Positions 24,901 to 36,145 of a stretch of 64,000 bases of DNA are shown one piece after another (position 1 is the stretch's first letter; the number at the start of each line of letters is the position of its first letter). Under the pieces are notes generated by a model. That model searched no databases, was not told the DNA's origin, and was given only the letters and a program-made list of their open reading frames with translations. Made by a program: the position numbers and the translations under genes. Source of the stretch: Branchiostoma belcheri. Lineage: Eukaryota; Chordata; Leptocardii; Amphioxiformes; Branchiostomatidae. The stretch covers positions 2,029,678-2,093,677 of the forward strand of contig NW_017804464.1 of assembly GCF_001625305.1 (NCBI RefSeq), in the 5' to 3' direction.

Positions 24901-27900
24901 TAAAGGTCCAAGATTTTTCTTGAAAAGATAGACTGGAATCGTAGAAAAACTGCTCCCTTTGTAATTGAATAAAGCTTTATCTCTGATTTTTTCTCGGAAA
25001 TTCTCTAAAAAATGCACGAAATCCCATTTTAGAAGGTTCATTTTTCAAAATTTTGCGGGGGAGCATGCCCCCGGACCCCCCTAGGAACCTCGCGCCTACG
25101 GCGCTCGAGGTCCCCTCAAGCAGTGGGAAGAACCCCCCCATTCAAAATCCTGGCTACGGGCATGGAGAGAGCTGAGGCAGAGTGAGATTTTGAAACAGAC
25201 TGTGGGGTGTTGTCTTCTTGATATTTGCACCCTGCTTTTTTTTTAAAAATGCTACACCTTTTTGAACAAGGAACCAACTGAATTCCATACAACAGTTGCA
25301 TGGATTTTGAAATTTAAGAAAAGATATCGCTACGTCTACTCAAAAGAGAAGTGTGATGAGATACACATTACTGGCATTTATTGGTGAGGGGGGGGGGGAT
25401 TCACAATAAATCTACCAGTTTCCTGTAGTGGCCATGCCTGCCCCATCAACTTGCCATTCCCGCAGTATATCCAGTTAGTTTCCATCCATGGCTGGCAATT
25501 GGTTCTGACAGTCCTAATGAAATTCTGATTGCTGCCTTAATGCGCTATCTATCTTCCAAAGAGCAAATTTCACAGACTATTAAATGGACAGTGCCAGGTC
25601 TTCTGGGGAAGGTAGTGAGGTAGAGGTGGGACAAGAGGGCCCTCTGTCCAAACTGGTTAGAATTTGGCTGCCGATGTTAGACTCAGTACATTTTCATCCG
25701 TCTGTGATCTTAGTCGTAGTTGACTTCATGGCAGCAACCTGCAATTTCTCTTCTAGTTTGTCAAACTACATAGGAAAAGTAACACAATGGCTGGACAAAA
25801 ATCTAAAGAACTGCAACTATATTTTTCATGTTCAAGAAGTATGATTTTACTCCATGTACATAAAGAACTCAATGAATGGAAACAAGAAATTAATGTATGC
25901 CACTATATCTGTCAGCTTTTGTGTCACTAATGGAAAAATATCTCAGAAAATTTAGTTTGAGTTGCCATACTAACAGCATTTGACAATTTGCATTGGTTAC
26001 TTCTACACAAAACACAAGTGAGAGCCTTAGGACAACAATAGAAGATAACGTTCCCTGGGTGGATGATTTTAGTGAAATTGCATTAGGAAGCCGATACCAG
26101 ACCACTTGTCTGGGAAGCAAAAAGCCAATAGAGCAATCCTGGCATGTAAATTGTTCAAGGGAGGGCAGATGGTCTAAGTTATACATGTATGTCATCAACA
26201 TTGTGGTCAGTGTTACCATTTAAAAGTAAGACTGAGAGGTTAGGAAAACTGATAAAGTTGAATTAGGGTATCTGCTGTCTTCTGCATTGCATTGTGGGTA
26301 GTACTTACGGAAGGTCGTAGGTCATGAGACGTGAGAGTAACGGATGTCATTCCCTTCCCACAGGCCACCAGGTGGACCGGGAGGGCGGCCGTGGCCAGGC
26401 AACCCCAACACATCCACAGTAAGCCTTCCTCTCTTCTCCTGTACCCCCAACACATCCACAGTAAACCTTCCTCTCTTCTAACCCCAACACATCCACAGTA
26501 AGCCTTCATCTCTACTCCTGTACTACTTCTGTTGTGCTCCTGTGATGGCACATAAGGGTAGCAAGTTTCTTTCCAGCAAGTCTTCCTTGCTGTTACCAGC
26601 AAAATGTATGAGATAGTCAGGAAGTACTTGCCAGTCATCCTCCTTATGAGTATCTCCTTTCTAATGATGCATTTGACTATAAGCATGTTACCTCCCAGTG
26701 TTGATGTTGATTTTTGCTCTTGAAAGAATTAAAAGATGCACACTGCAGCTGTGGATAAGGCATGTCCAACACTCGGCTAACTGTAGATTCTCTTTACAGA
26801 TAAACTATTCCTCCTCTTCACCAGGCAACTATGCGGTAAGTCAGGATTGTTTCTTGTTGTTGCTAAAATGTTTTAATTACAGACAATTGCATTTTTTATG
26901 TGATTTGCCAAGTGTAGTTTTCCAGGGCTACAGAAACCTCTTATATCACTACATTTATACTCTGATTGGTCAAAAGAAAGTTTTACTTTTTTGACCTGTA
27001 CTAATTATGGTGGCCCTGAGAATACACATTGCAAGCCAACACTGGCCTTGGGTTACACAAACCTTTTGTTGAGCTGTTATAACTACTGACTGCTTGATTG
27101 GGCCACTTTGTTCTTCACATGTCACAAGTCTACCCACCTGCTGGGGTATAATGATGGTACATGATTGACTTCTCTTGACCTTTGCCCTTTCCCTACAAAG
27201 GGTCCCCCTGGAGGAGGCCCGCCAGGAACTCCCATCATGCCTAGCCCACAAGGTAAGTTCAGAACCCTCCTACTTCTCCTTTCCATCTTTGTGGTAAGTA
27301 CGTGTTTGCCTTATGCTTGATCGTCGTTTCCGAGCGCTTGTTTTGAGCCGTTATATTTTTTTACGTTGTGCATGCAGGTAAGTTGCACTGCCTAGCTGTG
27401 TATGTATAGCATGTGGCATTCCTGGCATGTCTTCTGTCGTTGTTGATTGTGCGCCCTTTGCCCCCTAGGAAATGGTCCCCACCCCCAGGGTAACAACCGC
27501 ATACCGACCACCCTGCCCCCAGGTAACGTGCACACGCCCTGCCTGAAATGTCAGACACCAGACAACGGAACGGTGGTTGTTAGCAAAAAAGGTCGAGGGG
27601 TGTTGAGCCATTGGATAGGGCACACAACCGATATTGACATTACCTGTCACTAAGAAAAAATCATAGTTGCAAAGTTAAAGCTTAGTTCCAACACAAAAGG
27701 GAACTCACCTTTTGTGTTAGAACCAAGCTTAAACTTCGCAACTGTGGATTCTACCAACACAGATGAGCATCATATTTGACAACCGTTTCTGGAGATAATA
27801 TGTATAAGAAAATTGACATCAATTGTCACTAGCTAATGAAATGGTCATCATATTCAACAACAGCTTTTGGAGGTATTAGAATGCATAAGAAATGACAATA

Positions 27901-30900
27901 TTATCTGTCTTAGGAGTTTTCCCTTTCTGAAATTGAAGCTGTTTAATCTATTTGTGACAGCAATACATGTACCTTGTTCAGCTCTTCAACACTTGCCCTT
28001 GAGTTGAGTATTATAAGATGACCAACAACCACCGAGTCCATGTTTTGTACCATAGAAGTCAGTTATGTACCAAACCTGCATGGAGCACAGCTGACACAGC
28101 CAGGATTCCTTTCTACCTGCTGTTGTGGATTTTTGTTTCAATTTGAGCCAAGCTTGGCTACATCCACTCGTCAAATTTTCTTTGGCTGCCAAATGTGTCA
28201 TTGTTAGATCACCAAATACTTGCCGTTTGTAATGACTCTCCCACCTTTTTGTATGATTTGCACTCAAACACACTTGTTTCAAACTAGAGTTTCATCAGGT
28301 CAATGAATAATGGATCTTGGAAGTTCTTTCACACACCAAAATTGTTCTTGTCAATCCGAAAACTAAGGCAATAGAAGGACTGCCAAATCCTTTCTTAGTA
28401 AGAACAATTTTGGTTATGTGAAAGAGCTTGAAGAGTCAGTAAAGAATATACATCACCTGGAATGAGAAAGGCTTGTGTAGAACGCATGTTTTCCCTGTCT
28501 TGTTTCCCTGCAGACTCAAATTCAGGAGACAACGTCTACGCAATGATGAAGAACGTTCCAGGTGGCAGCATGCCTACGGTAAGCCAGACCACCTCCCACA
28601 CAGGGCTTATCCTCTCTGCACTGTTGACTTGTTGTTTCTTTAATTTTTTTACTCAACAGGAGAACTCAAAAGGTAGGAAAAGGTTTCCATAGCCCTTGGA
28701 GAAAGGAAAGTGTGGTACATGTCACATTTGAGGTTGTAAGATACATGTAGAAAATTTCTCAATGCCTTCTGAACTACGCTTCTACCACATCATCCTGAAC
28801 AAAGGATATGTGCGGTCGTGCCAATTAATAACCCTTTGTGCAGTAAAATTAAACTGGCCAGGGGGGATATCATTTCAAACAGCTTTTTTGCATGATATTG
28901 TATCATGCTGAAGTATCCCTTTTAAGCTCAGTTGTGTCAAAGATTGGTATCACGCCGAAGATTCCATCTTGTCGACACAGTTGCATGACGGACAGGTATC
29001 TCACGGAAGTTTTCCTCTTGTCCTTGCAGCAGTTTCCCATGGGTACTGGCCCCGACGGCCCCATGAACATGGGTGACCAAGTCCTTTCTCCAGTCATGAA
29101 CGGTGAGTCGATCCGTTCTCCTCCTATCAACGGTGAGTGCTCTGAAGCCAGGCCTTAACCCAAGTGCTTCTCTGTTCCTCTACTTCGCTATCGTAGAGCC
29201 TTCCTGTCTGCGATTGCTGGATGTGTTGTCTGTGCTGTTAACCCCCTCCTAGTGTAGTCCACTAGTCCAGTTTGCTATGCTTTCTCACTATTAGGCAACA
29301 TGGATTTAACCACATTATGCTGCACATAGGGGTGGTTAGGAGTCATTTCCTTTACATGATATGAGCTGCTGTACTTAGTGCATGTAGTGCTGAGCATTCT
29401 CTACTCTTCTTGTCACACTTCTATTCTATTCTATTCCAAATTTCCAAATACTTTTTAGCATCGAGCTGGGTTTTTTTTCTACACACTAAATTTTTGGTTT
29501 TCTCCCTTAGGATCTGGTGATATGGATCATATTCCAAAGGTTTGTGCTTTCTCACAGATTTTGTCTTTTGTAGATAGCACAATTTCAATTTAATGTTCAC
29601 ACTTACATGTATGACCACTGGATCAGATTGATTTTGCTTTCTGATGTTGTCTGATTTATCATCAGTGACTAAGAATGGATGTGTTGGTGTTGAAGTTTTG
29701 CTGTGATCTTGCAGAGTTCCCCTAACAACCCCGCGGGCCCGGGCACGCCAAGGGAAGCGGGCGAGATGGGACCCGGGGGAACGTTCGGACTCCCTCCCTT
29801 CCAGGACAACGTCAGTGTAAGTCACTGGCACAGGGACTAACTAGTTTTCTGCACTTTTCCATCCTGACCTTGAACTTCGACCTCCTGTAGACCTGAGCAG
29901 GGAAGTGGTCTGACTAGCACACCTGTAGAAATAAAGAAAAACGTAACGTAGGAAGCTTAACGTAGCACATAACATACAGGTCTAACCATTTCCAAAAGAC
30001 ACAGGTTTCTTAAAAACAGGACAGCGAGAATGTACCAACTTAGCCTATTTACTGTTTTCCTTTTCTTTTATTATGGTTTCCTGTTTACAGAGCGAGGTAA
30101 TATTGCTGTGTAGTGAAATGTTACAGGCAGTGAAGTAAAGGATACGTTTAATGTTAGTAATGCGCTCAACAGTTTAAAAGGAAAGCCAGGCAAAGCTCAA
30201 GTTGTTAAAGCCATGAATGCAGTTTTATCAAGTTTTACTTTTCTCTTTCTGTCAGAAGCGACAATGCTTTCTTTGGTGGTTACTGTCACTCAAAAGGGTT
30301 GTTAGTACATATTCTACTCTTTATCATTCGCTTATCACTTCTTTTCTCTTCCAAGCTATTCTTTATAATAGAAGAAATGATTTTGAAAGAAAGGGTGGAC
30401 ATTTGGCCAGAGCCATATCACCCATGGATGCTACATGGACCCTTCCTTGCTCATGCCTCCTGGTATTCATCCACTGTCCACAATTTGCACCTGGAGTCCA
30501 GTCATGATCAAATCAAAGAAATGAGGATGTCGTTTGCATTCATGTGTCAATGCTTTTTGGAGTAAGAACCTGTACTCGCTATAACCGCTTACACTTCTGT
30601 ACTTTCTTTCTTACAGCTGCACTCCACCCCCCTCCCACTAGAGTAGATAACTACCTTGTAGCTCTTGCCACTGCTGCCTTCTCCCCACTACTGCTTGTCT
30701 CCCTACTCATGTCTCCCTCTCTAAACTCTAATAACCAGTCTTCCCTTCGTCATGATGGTTCTGGCATTTGATTCTGAGATACAAGATTTAAAATGTCTAT
30801 TGTCACTTAAAGTGGACAGTATTAGAACCCGTATTACTGAACAACTGACACTTCGTAGGTGTGGAGGCTTTGTCTGAATTGTAAATGGGTGGGGAATATT

Positions 30901-32597
30901 GGTTAAACATTTTACAGGTCTTTTACAATGTACAGGGTTTTTTTACATCTTTTTCTCACTTTGCCTTAACTTTGTGTTTAAAAAACTTGCACATGAGTGT
31001 GGTGAAACAGATTCCCAGGTTAAAGAACAGTTCTTCGAAACAGCAGTGAACTAAAGAGCTAAGAAACAAATGCCAGAACTCATGCCTGTCATCTCTGCTA
31101 ACAGCGAGGAAAGATTTCCTCTTCATACTTTTCTCCACACATGTTGATGCAAATGAGATCCCCATGCCATTTTCATGAGAAATTCAGTCCATCCATTGCC
31201 ATTATTTTCTGGTGCACACCCTCCATGGCGAAAACTGTAGTGCCTGGCTGAAGACCGGCTCCACTCGTGCATGTATAGGAGATAAACAGCTGTAAGCATG
31301 CTCTTGCCCAGGCCGGATCGCTGGCATGCTACCCAAGTGGACAGTACATGAATCATGAGAGTGATGCTAATTAGGAGTTTCTTGCTGGCATTGCTCGTTC
31401 CTTCAATCTTTGCACTCTTTGCACTTTGGTATTAATTGTATTTTTCCTTGCACATGCATGGCTTCATACTTGTGTCTTGAAACTGTGGAGATGGTGTATT
31501 TGTATGCCTACTCATGCAGTGATGCCTCTTGTGTAGTTAGCTGAATGTTTTGTGTTGTTTAGAGACATGTTTTTGTTTTCCTGTTTTTCTGTAGAGGTAG
31601 GTGTCCCAATTACAGCGATGACGAAGGAAATAAAGTTGATTGACAGGTCAAGATCAGATTTTGTGATCCTACTAGTGATAATAACTGTGGCAAATCTAAC
31701 TCTGGCCCAACTGCTAATCTATGGTAATGAGCAGAGTTTGCATGCGCATGATGCACTGGGCATAGAAAGAGCATGCAGTGCAGTGCAGGTGTATTTGCTT
31801 TATTATTTGTAGCCTCAAGACTTACTTAGCTCTCTTTCCCTTAATTCTTGATTTGTTGGTCTCTGTGCGATTAAGGGGTCTGCATATGGCTGTGGTTGAA
31901 TAAGGAATTACTTAAATGAGCTGTAACTGTAAGACGACCAATTGGAAACCTGTTTCTTTCTCCTTTGATCTCATTTAACTCTGTTTCCTTTACCTGATTT
32001 CCTATTTGATGTGATTTGGTGCTTTTTGAGGGCTAGACTGTGCATTGATGAGAATAATGGAAATCCAATCATAGTGTGTTATTGACAAAATGTGATTGAG
32101 CTAATATTGTATGTTTGGCCTACCCATGCTCTATACTGTACCTTGATGCCATGTAAGTTGTCAAAAAAATGTAAGCAACACTGTTAACTGTTTCCAGCAA
32201 ATTGTGATTTACATATTTACATGTAATTGAAGGAATGATACCTACTCTTTTGCTGCAATGCAAAGCCAATATTACTTGTGAAAATGGTGCCTATGGTTAA
32301 TCACACAATTCAAAGTGATGCCAAAAAATGAAGAAAGCTATCGCTTCAAGAAATACACGTACCCCAGCCAACAAGTGCAGAAATCCCTTTCTTGCCAGGC
32401 ACCACTTCTCTCTCTCTCCCCTGCCGTTGCAAGGCCTGTGCACTGAGTCCCCCTGTCTGTTTTCTGTTTCCCTGCAGGATCAGAACGAATCAGCAGCGAT
32501 ACTTAAGATAAAAGAAAGCATGCAGGAGGAAGCCAAACGATTTGAGAAGGAGGCGTCACCTGGGGGGCCTGGGCATCCTGAGTACTTCATGCAATAA
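12993..32597 (+). CDS. SSBP3: Single-stranded DNA-binding protein SSBP2/3/4 (Ssdp), 3' part
   Basis: Family role: nuclear cofactor that binds LDB1 through an N-terminal LUFS/LisH domain, stabilises LIM-homeodomain/LDB1 complexes and belongs to the Wnt enhanceosome. Only the Gly/Pro/Met-rich linker and C-terminus are here. Coding exons, frame-checked by phase: 12993-13065, 22314-22378, 23500-23576, 26364-26418, 26800-26835, 27201-27252, 28514-28578, 29030-29102, 29511-29539, 29715-29816, 32478-32597 (747 nt, 248 residues plus TAA). Diagnostic peptides are QPLLPNTMDPTRQQ, GPMQRMNHPRGM, NYGGPVGMRPPPNSMGPGG, SSSPGNYAGPPGGGPPGT, TPIMPSPQ, DSNSGDNVYAMM and GSGDMDHIPKSSPNN followed by PGTPREAGEMG. 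These follow vertebrate SSBP2-4 in order. The last exon (DQNESAAILKIKESMQEE...) does not match the usual SESYSPSMTMSV ending. The symbol is approximate, because vertebrates have three paralogues and this is probably their single counterpart. Five splice variations are listed separately. Confidence 0.93.
13120..13472. repeat. Diverged tandem duplication, ~182-bp unit
   Basis: Two adjacent units, 13120-13301 and 13302-13472, share GAAAATAGAAA, AGAAATGTTGCT, AACTAAATTAGAAA and ATTTTATTCTGCT at a constant offset of 181-182 bases. They lie in the SSBP intron about 55 bases after the exon ending at 13065. No coding frame persists through them. Confidence 0.85.
13473..22313 (+). other. SSBP intron, non-coding
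   Basis: This is the rest of the 9.2-kb intron between the exons ending at 13065 and starting at 22314. I see no exon, RNA gene or recognisable transposon. The sequence is mostly complex, with many ATTA/TAATTA motifs (for example near 18710, 20110 and 20680) and a TG/TATG-rich stretch at 22197-22250. Confidence 0.55.
22379..22396 (+). promoter_or_regulatory. Tandem 5' splice donors, 12 nt apart
   Basis: After the codons for N-P the sequence reads GTAAGTTTACCG then GTAAGT. Both donors (GT at 22379 and 22391) match the consensus. Use of the distal site adds four in-frame codons, V-S-L-P, to SSBP. Confidence 0.6.
22409..22493. repeat. Imperfect hairpin element just downstream of an SSBP exon
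   Basis: Left arm around 22409-22450 (AGCCTGGGTAACCTCC...GGGGCTCCCAT) pairs with right arm around 22461-22493 (ATGGGAGCCCT...GGAGGGCACCCAAGCT) around a loop of about ten bases. The stem has a few mismatches and bulges. It could be a small MITE or a folded intronic RNA similar in size to a microRNA precursor. The sequence alone cannot separate these. Confidence 0.6.
24784..25164. mobile_element. Non-autonomous DNA transposon (MITE-like), ~381 bp
   Basis: Perfect 16-bp terminal inverted repeats CATGCCCGTAGCCAGG (24784-24799) and CCTGGCTACGGGCATG (25149-25164) are flanked by GAGAG on both sides, a probable 5-bp target duplication. The interior has tandem AAGGTCCACTTTTTGG motifs (24840-24910), a GAATAAAG-containing AT-rich stretch, and a GC-rich block near 25060-25130 (CATGCCCCCGGACCCCCC). 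There is no transposase frame. It lies in an SSBP intron. Confidence 0.85.
26402..26520 (+). repeat. Exon end plus splice donor present in three tandem copies
   Basis: The block ACCCCAACACATCCACAGTA followed by (A)GCCTTC...CTCTTCT occurs three times, with its GT at 26419, 26461 and 26498. The first copy contains the last codons of the SSBP exon 26364-26418 (N-P-N-T-S-T). The second donor is exactly 42 nt downstream with an open frame, so its use would add 14 residues (V-S-L-P-L-F-S-C-T-P-N-T-S-T). The third is 79 nt downstream and would shift the frame. Confidence 0.8.
27469..27522 (+). CDS. Candidate SSBP cassette exon (18 codons)
   Basis: A stretch bordered by CCCCCTAG and GTAACG is 54 nt long and starts and ends in phase 1, matching the phase-1 junction between exons 27201-27252 and 28514-28578. 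Included, it would give GNGPHPQGNNRIPTTLPP between the SPQ and DSNSGD parts, with the Gly/Pro/Asn-rich composition of the surrounding linker. I know of no counterpart in vertebrate SSBP proteins. Not proven without transcripts. Confidence 0.5.
27662..27746. repeat. Imperfect inverted repeat, ~39-bp arms
   Basis: Left arm CATAGTTGCAAAGTTAAAGC...ACACAAAAGG pairs with right arm CCTTTTGTGTT...CTTCGCAACTGTG around a seven-base loop, with a few mismatches. It lies in the SSBP intron about 140 bases after the candidate cassette exon. It could be a mini-MITE or a stable RNA hairpin. Confidence 0.7.
28322..28428. repeat. Inverted repeat, ~30-bp arms
   Basis: GTTCTTTCACACACCAAAATTGTTCTT-type left arm (about 28323-28350) pairs with AAGAACAATTTTGGTTATGTGAAAGAGC (about 28400-28427), loop about 48 bases. 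It lies about 86 bases upstream of SSBP exon 28514-28578. Confidence 0.65.
29027..29033 (+). promoter_or_regulatory. NAGNAG tandem acceptor
   Basis: The acceptor reads TTGCAGCAG before TTTCCCATGGG. Splicing at the first AG includes a glutamine codon (Q-F-P-M-G) and at the second removes it (F-P-M-G), with frame kept either way. Vertebrate SSBP proteins have N-F-P-M-G at this point, so both forms are plausible. Confidence 0.6.
29103..29138 (+). promoter_or_regulatory. Duplicated exon end with tandem donors, 30 nt apart
   Basis: AACGGTGAGT occurs twice, with donors at 29103 and 29133. Use of the second adds ten in-frame codons, making MNG followed by ESIRSPPING. The added peptide repeats the preceding SPVMNG motif as SPPING, so the exon end and its donor appear to have been duplicated together. 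Confidence 0.65.
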
Positions 32598-34440
32598 GCC
32601 AAGGAACCAAGGCCAGTGGACAAAGGGTACCTATGGACAGAGAGTCAAGATACTTGATGTATAAATTATCCCACCTCATTGTTGTTCATAGCTCAGGCGG
32701 AGTGCTGTAAGTAGGCTTGAAAAAAAACCTCCGTGTTTGTCCACCGTATCAGCCTGGATGTGTCTGCCCGCCTTGTGGCGTGTTGTGTGTATATTTATTA
32801 CCTCTCATAAATTATTTTTGTGAAATGGATTTATTTTCAGTGTTCCTCCCAGCAGAAAATGGGCCTTTTTAAAAACACAAACCTGCAGTTTTTAAATGGA
32901 AATCCTAACAAGGTCTGTTTTTAACTAGCGGTGGGAAAAGCAGTGACTGGATAAGGAAAATTTTAAATGAGAATTCTCGGCTGAATGAGCTCAGAATTTT
33001 CCACTTGGTCAACCCATAATTTTATAAAGTTGTAAGTTATGGCAGAATGAGAGACAAGAATGATTTTGTACTGTTTTTAATATCTCGAGTTTGGAGTTTT
33101 GTTCTGCATTTCTGATGACTATAAAGCTGCCAACATTGAGAATAGGAACCAAAAAGTTCAGTTGTAAACTTGATTCGTCCTTATTGCTTTCTTTTCTCTT
33201 ATTTCCCCTTTATTTTGTATCCCTTTTGTATTATTGCAGATTTTGTATTAGATGTTAGGTAGGGGAGAAACCCTGTACTGTATTTTATTGACCCAAGAAC
33301 CTTACGAGTTCCTATGGTTGTGAGTGTGTGTCATAGGAATCACCAAGATAGTTAGGTTTTTATTGTCACGTGCAGATGTATAGGTAGTGTGGCTGGCCCT
33401 GTGCTGCTCCTATGCAGCAAGGGGTCCAGTTTTTAGAGCCTGCCCTGTTGCCATGTTATTGTATCCTCATTTTAGCTAGTGACAAAAGTACCTGTATGTG
33501 CAAAGTTGTGCTGTCCTGGAGACCTGAGTAGATGCCTGGATTGCTGGCATTCAGTTGTTTGTGCTGTCGACGTTTTCTCTGCATTTATTGCCCAAACTAT
33601 TCCATGTTGCAATGTAAAAAAGATGTGCATTTTATTCTGAGGCATTTGGGAAGGGGACATTGCTGTTATATATGATTCCATCTGTTGCTGTAGGCAGTTG
33701 ATTTTTTATGTACATTGATCACATCACACTTTTGGTAGAATTCCGTGAATTCTTTTTTCCCTGGGTGCTGAGTGCACCGTACAGTGGCTTGACTTTTGAG
33801 AAACACATTTCTGCCGTGTGTCTCTGTGAGTTCCACTCCTGTAAAGTAAAACAAAAAAAACCTATAAAACTCTCTCTTCGCTGCCATGTAGAATGCATTA
33901 GTCCAGTACCTCGATGTAGTGGTTAAGGGGAAGTGGCAACATTTCCAGACTCTTTACCTCAGTCAACTCTTGCGGTTAGGCAAGACCTGTGCTTGTACGG
34001 TGCCCGGATCTTTTTGTACAGGCCCTTTGGAGTGGAACAATCATGCTCTTTACCTACACAACCAACATTTGAATGGTAGATGTTGTCACTATTTTAGTTA
34101 AAGTTATTAAAGTATTACTTTATTTGTATTGTCGTATATTGTAAAAGAATCCTCTAGAGGCAAATGCTCAATTAAAGTATCAGCCAGACCTTTGAATACT
34201 GTGTGTGAAATGATGTGTTGTTTTTTTCCACCAGGGGTGGTAGACACTAGTTTACATTAGGGCTGCGTATCAGTAGTGTACCGGTACAGTACCGCAAAAA
34301 TCAATTAAGCACAGGTCGACCAAAATACTGCAGCAAAAAACAGTCCACATATTACTGTTTTGTTTGAATATGGCATACGGCCAACTAGTTCTGTCCTGTT
34401 TTATCTGAATAAAGATTCTGTCAAGTTACTGTATTTAATA
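32598..34440 (+). other. SSBP 3' UTR with polyadenylation signals
   Basis: Downstream of TAA at 32595-32597 the sequence is AT-rich and non-coding. ATTAAA is at 34171-34176 and AATAAA at 34408-34413, either of which could end the transcript. The exact cleavage site is not visible. Confidence 0.55.
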
Positions 34441-36145
34441 TTATTGTGGATGTTCAGAAGAACATGTTAATTTGTCAAATTGTTCAGGTACAGGTCAGCC
34501 TCTGTACCAGTACATGTACCTGATGTTACATTTGATGAAGGCAGCCCTAATTTACATATATAAGACACATAACAAAGAAAAGGCTGTGAAAGCAAGAGTC
34601 TGAGTCTTCCACCTGTTTTAATTTCCTAAAATACTCTGGTTTCAAATATAGACCCACTATGAACATCCTACGGAGAAAGAAGCTTACACTCTCATACCAG
34701 AATTTGAACAGCTTGATCATGCTATGAATCTTACTTTGCTATTTTTCAGTTAAAAGGTAAGTAAAGAGAAGTATCTACAAAAAGTCATACCAGGGAATGG
34801 TATCAGTTGAATTCAAATACTAGTAGTACAGGATATGTTTATAGACAACTGAGGTTACGTTTGCTAAAAGACCAGTTTACACCAAGGAATGGAAAAGAAA
34901 GCTTCTAGCAGCATGAGGCACTTATGACAAGACATTAAAGATATCTTGACAAGAAAAGATTTCTGCACAAGTTCTACCCTACCTATTCAGACAAACATTT
35001 GTTGCATGATTCCTATTTTCCCTGTACTCTGTTGCACACATACAGTAGACAATTTGTTGTCCCAGGCAAGCACAAAGTTACAGACTTGACACATCTTGAA
35101 CACTTCCTTTTTGATTCATCAACCCCCAAAAGCACAACATTACCCTAACTGAGCCGAGCACATGGCTCAGGACAGGAACATGATGGTGCAGCTCTGTTCA
35201 CCATGTGCAAGAGCACCATTGTGGGAGTAACCCAAATGCCACATTACAATGACAGAATAAAACTGGTCCCTTGTATTCTAGTGACTTGTACAAGTTCAAA
35301 CAGTTAAGGAGGTATTACTTGAGAAACAAAATAACTGAAGTAGATGGAAGACGAAATCCAGTTTCTATAGCCATGCCAGAGTCTTGACAACTTCTGTCTA
35401 AACTACATGATATGACACCACAATTTCACACCAAGTCTTCTTTGTATTGCATATTAACATTGTTGAACACTTGCTGGAAAACTACATGATCTTGAGAGCA
35501 CAAAATAGACTTAAATGCACATTTTATACTGCAGCTTACAAGGAAGAGATAGATTATATATTATCTGTTGCCCAGAAGAAAATATACATCAATTTTTAAT
35601 CTACATTCATACATGTATGTCTTTTGGCCCCCTTCTGAAACCTCTACTTGAAAATAGCTGTACATTTGTAATAGTTATAAGTCTAAAAGTTAAGTTGGAT
35701 GGTTGTTTTCTAAGATTTTGTACAAATTCTATAGTAAATCTCCCTCTGGAATATAACACTGCAGAAAACAATAGATACTGAAAGTACAGAAAAATTCACT
35801 TAATGATGCTGTCAAATAATAAGTTTTCCCTTTGAAAAAAGTTTCTGTGGTATTGATTTGGCAACAGAAAAGATTGAAAGTAGTGCAAAAACTAGAAAAC
35901 TATAGCTGTAAAAATTCAAACGGTCAATAGGAACAAAATACCCACAACCAAAAGTATGTTCTGCCAAATATCAGTTATATATTACAGCTGTACGTTAATC
36001 ATGAAAACTTAAAAGTTTTCTTATATAAGCTCCAAAGCTACTGCATAACTAGGATTGCATCAAACTGGAACCACCCTGCTTCTGGTCTGATGTAATTGTA
36101 AACGTTTAAGGCACAAGTTGTGTTGTGGTTCTGGTAGGTGTCCTG
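34441..36145. other. Intergenic / convergent 3' UTR region
   Basis: This AT-rich stretch lies between the convergent SSBP (plus) and mucin-like (minus) genes. I see no coding exon. It probably includes the 3' UTR of the minus-strand gene, whose stop codon is at 36146-36148. Confidence 0.5.

Noticed and set aside
30081-30106. Microexon AGCGAG plus GTAATA as part of the canonical SSBP ending
   Set aside because: S-E fits the start of the expected ending, but the following S-Y-S-P-S-M-T-M-S-V could not be found downstream, so it was not annotated as an exon.
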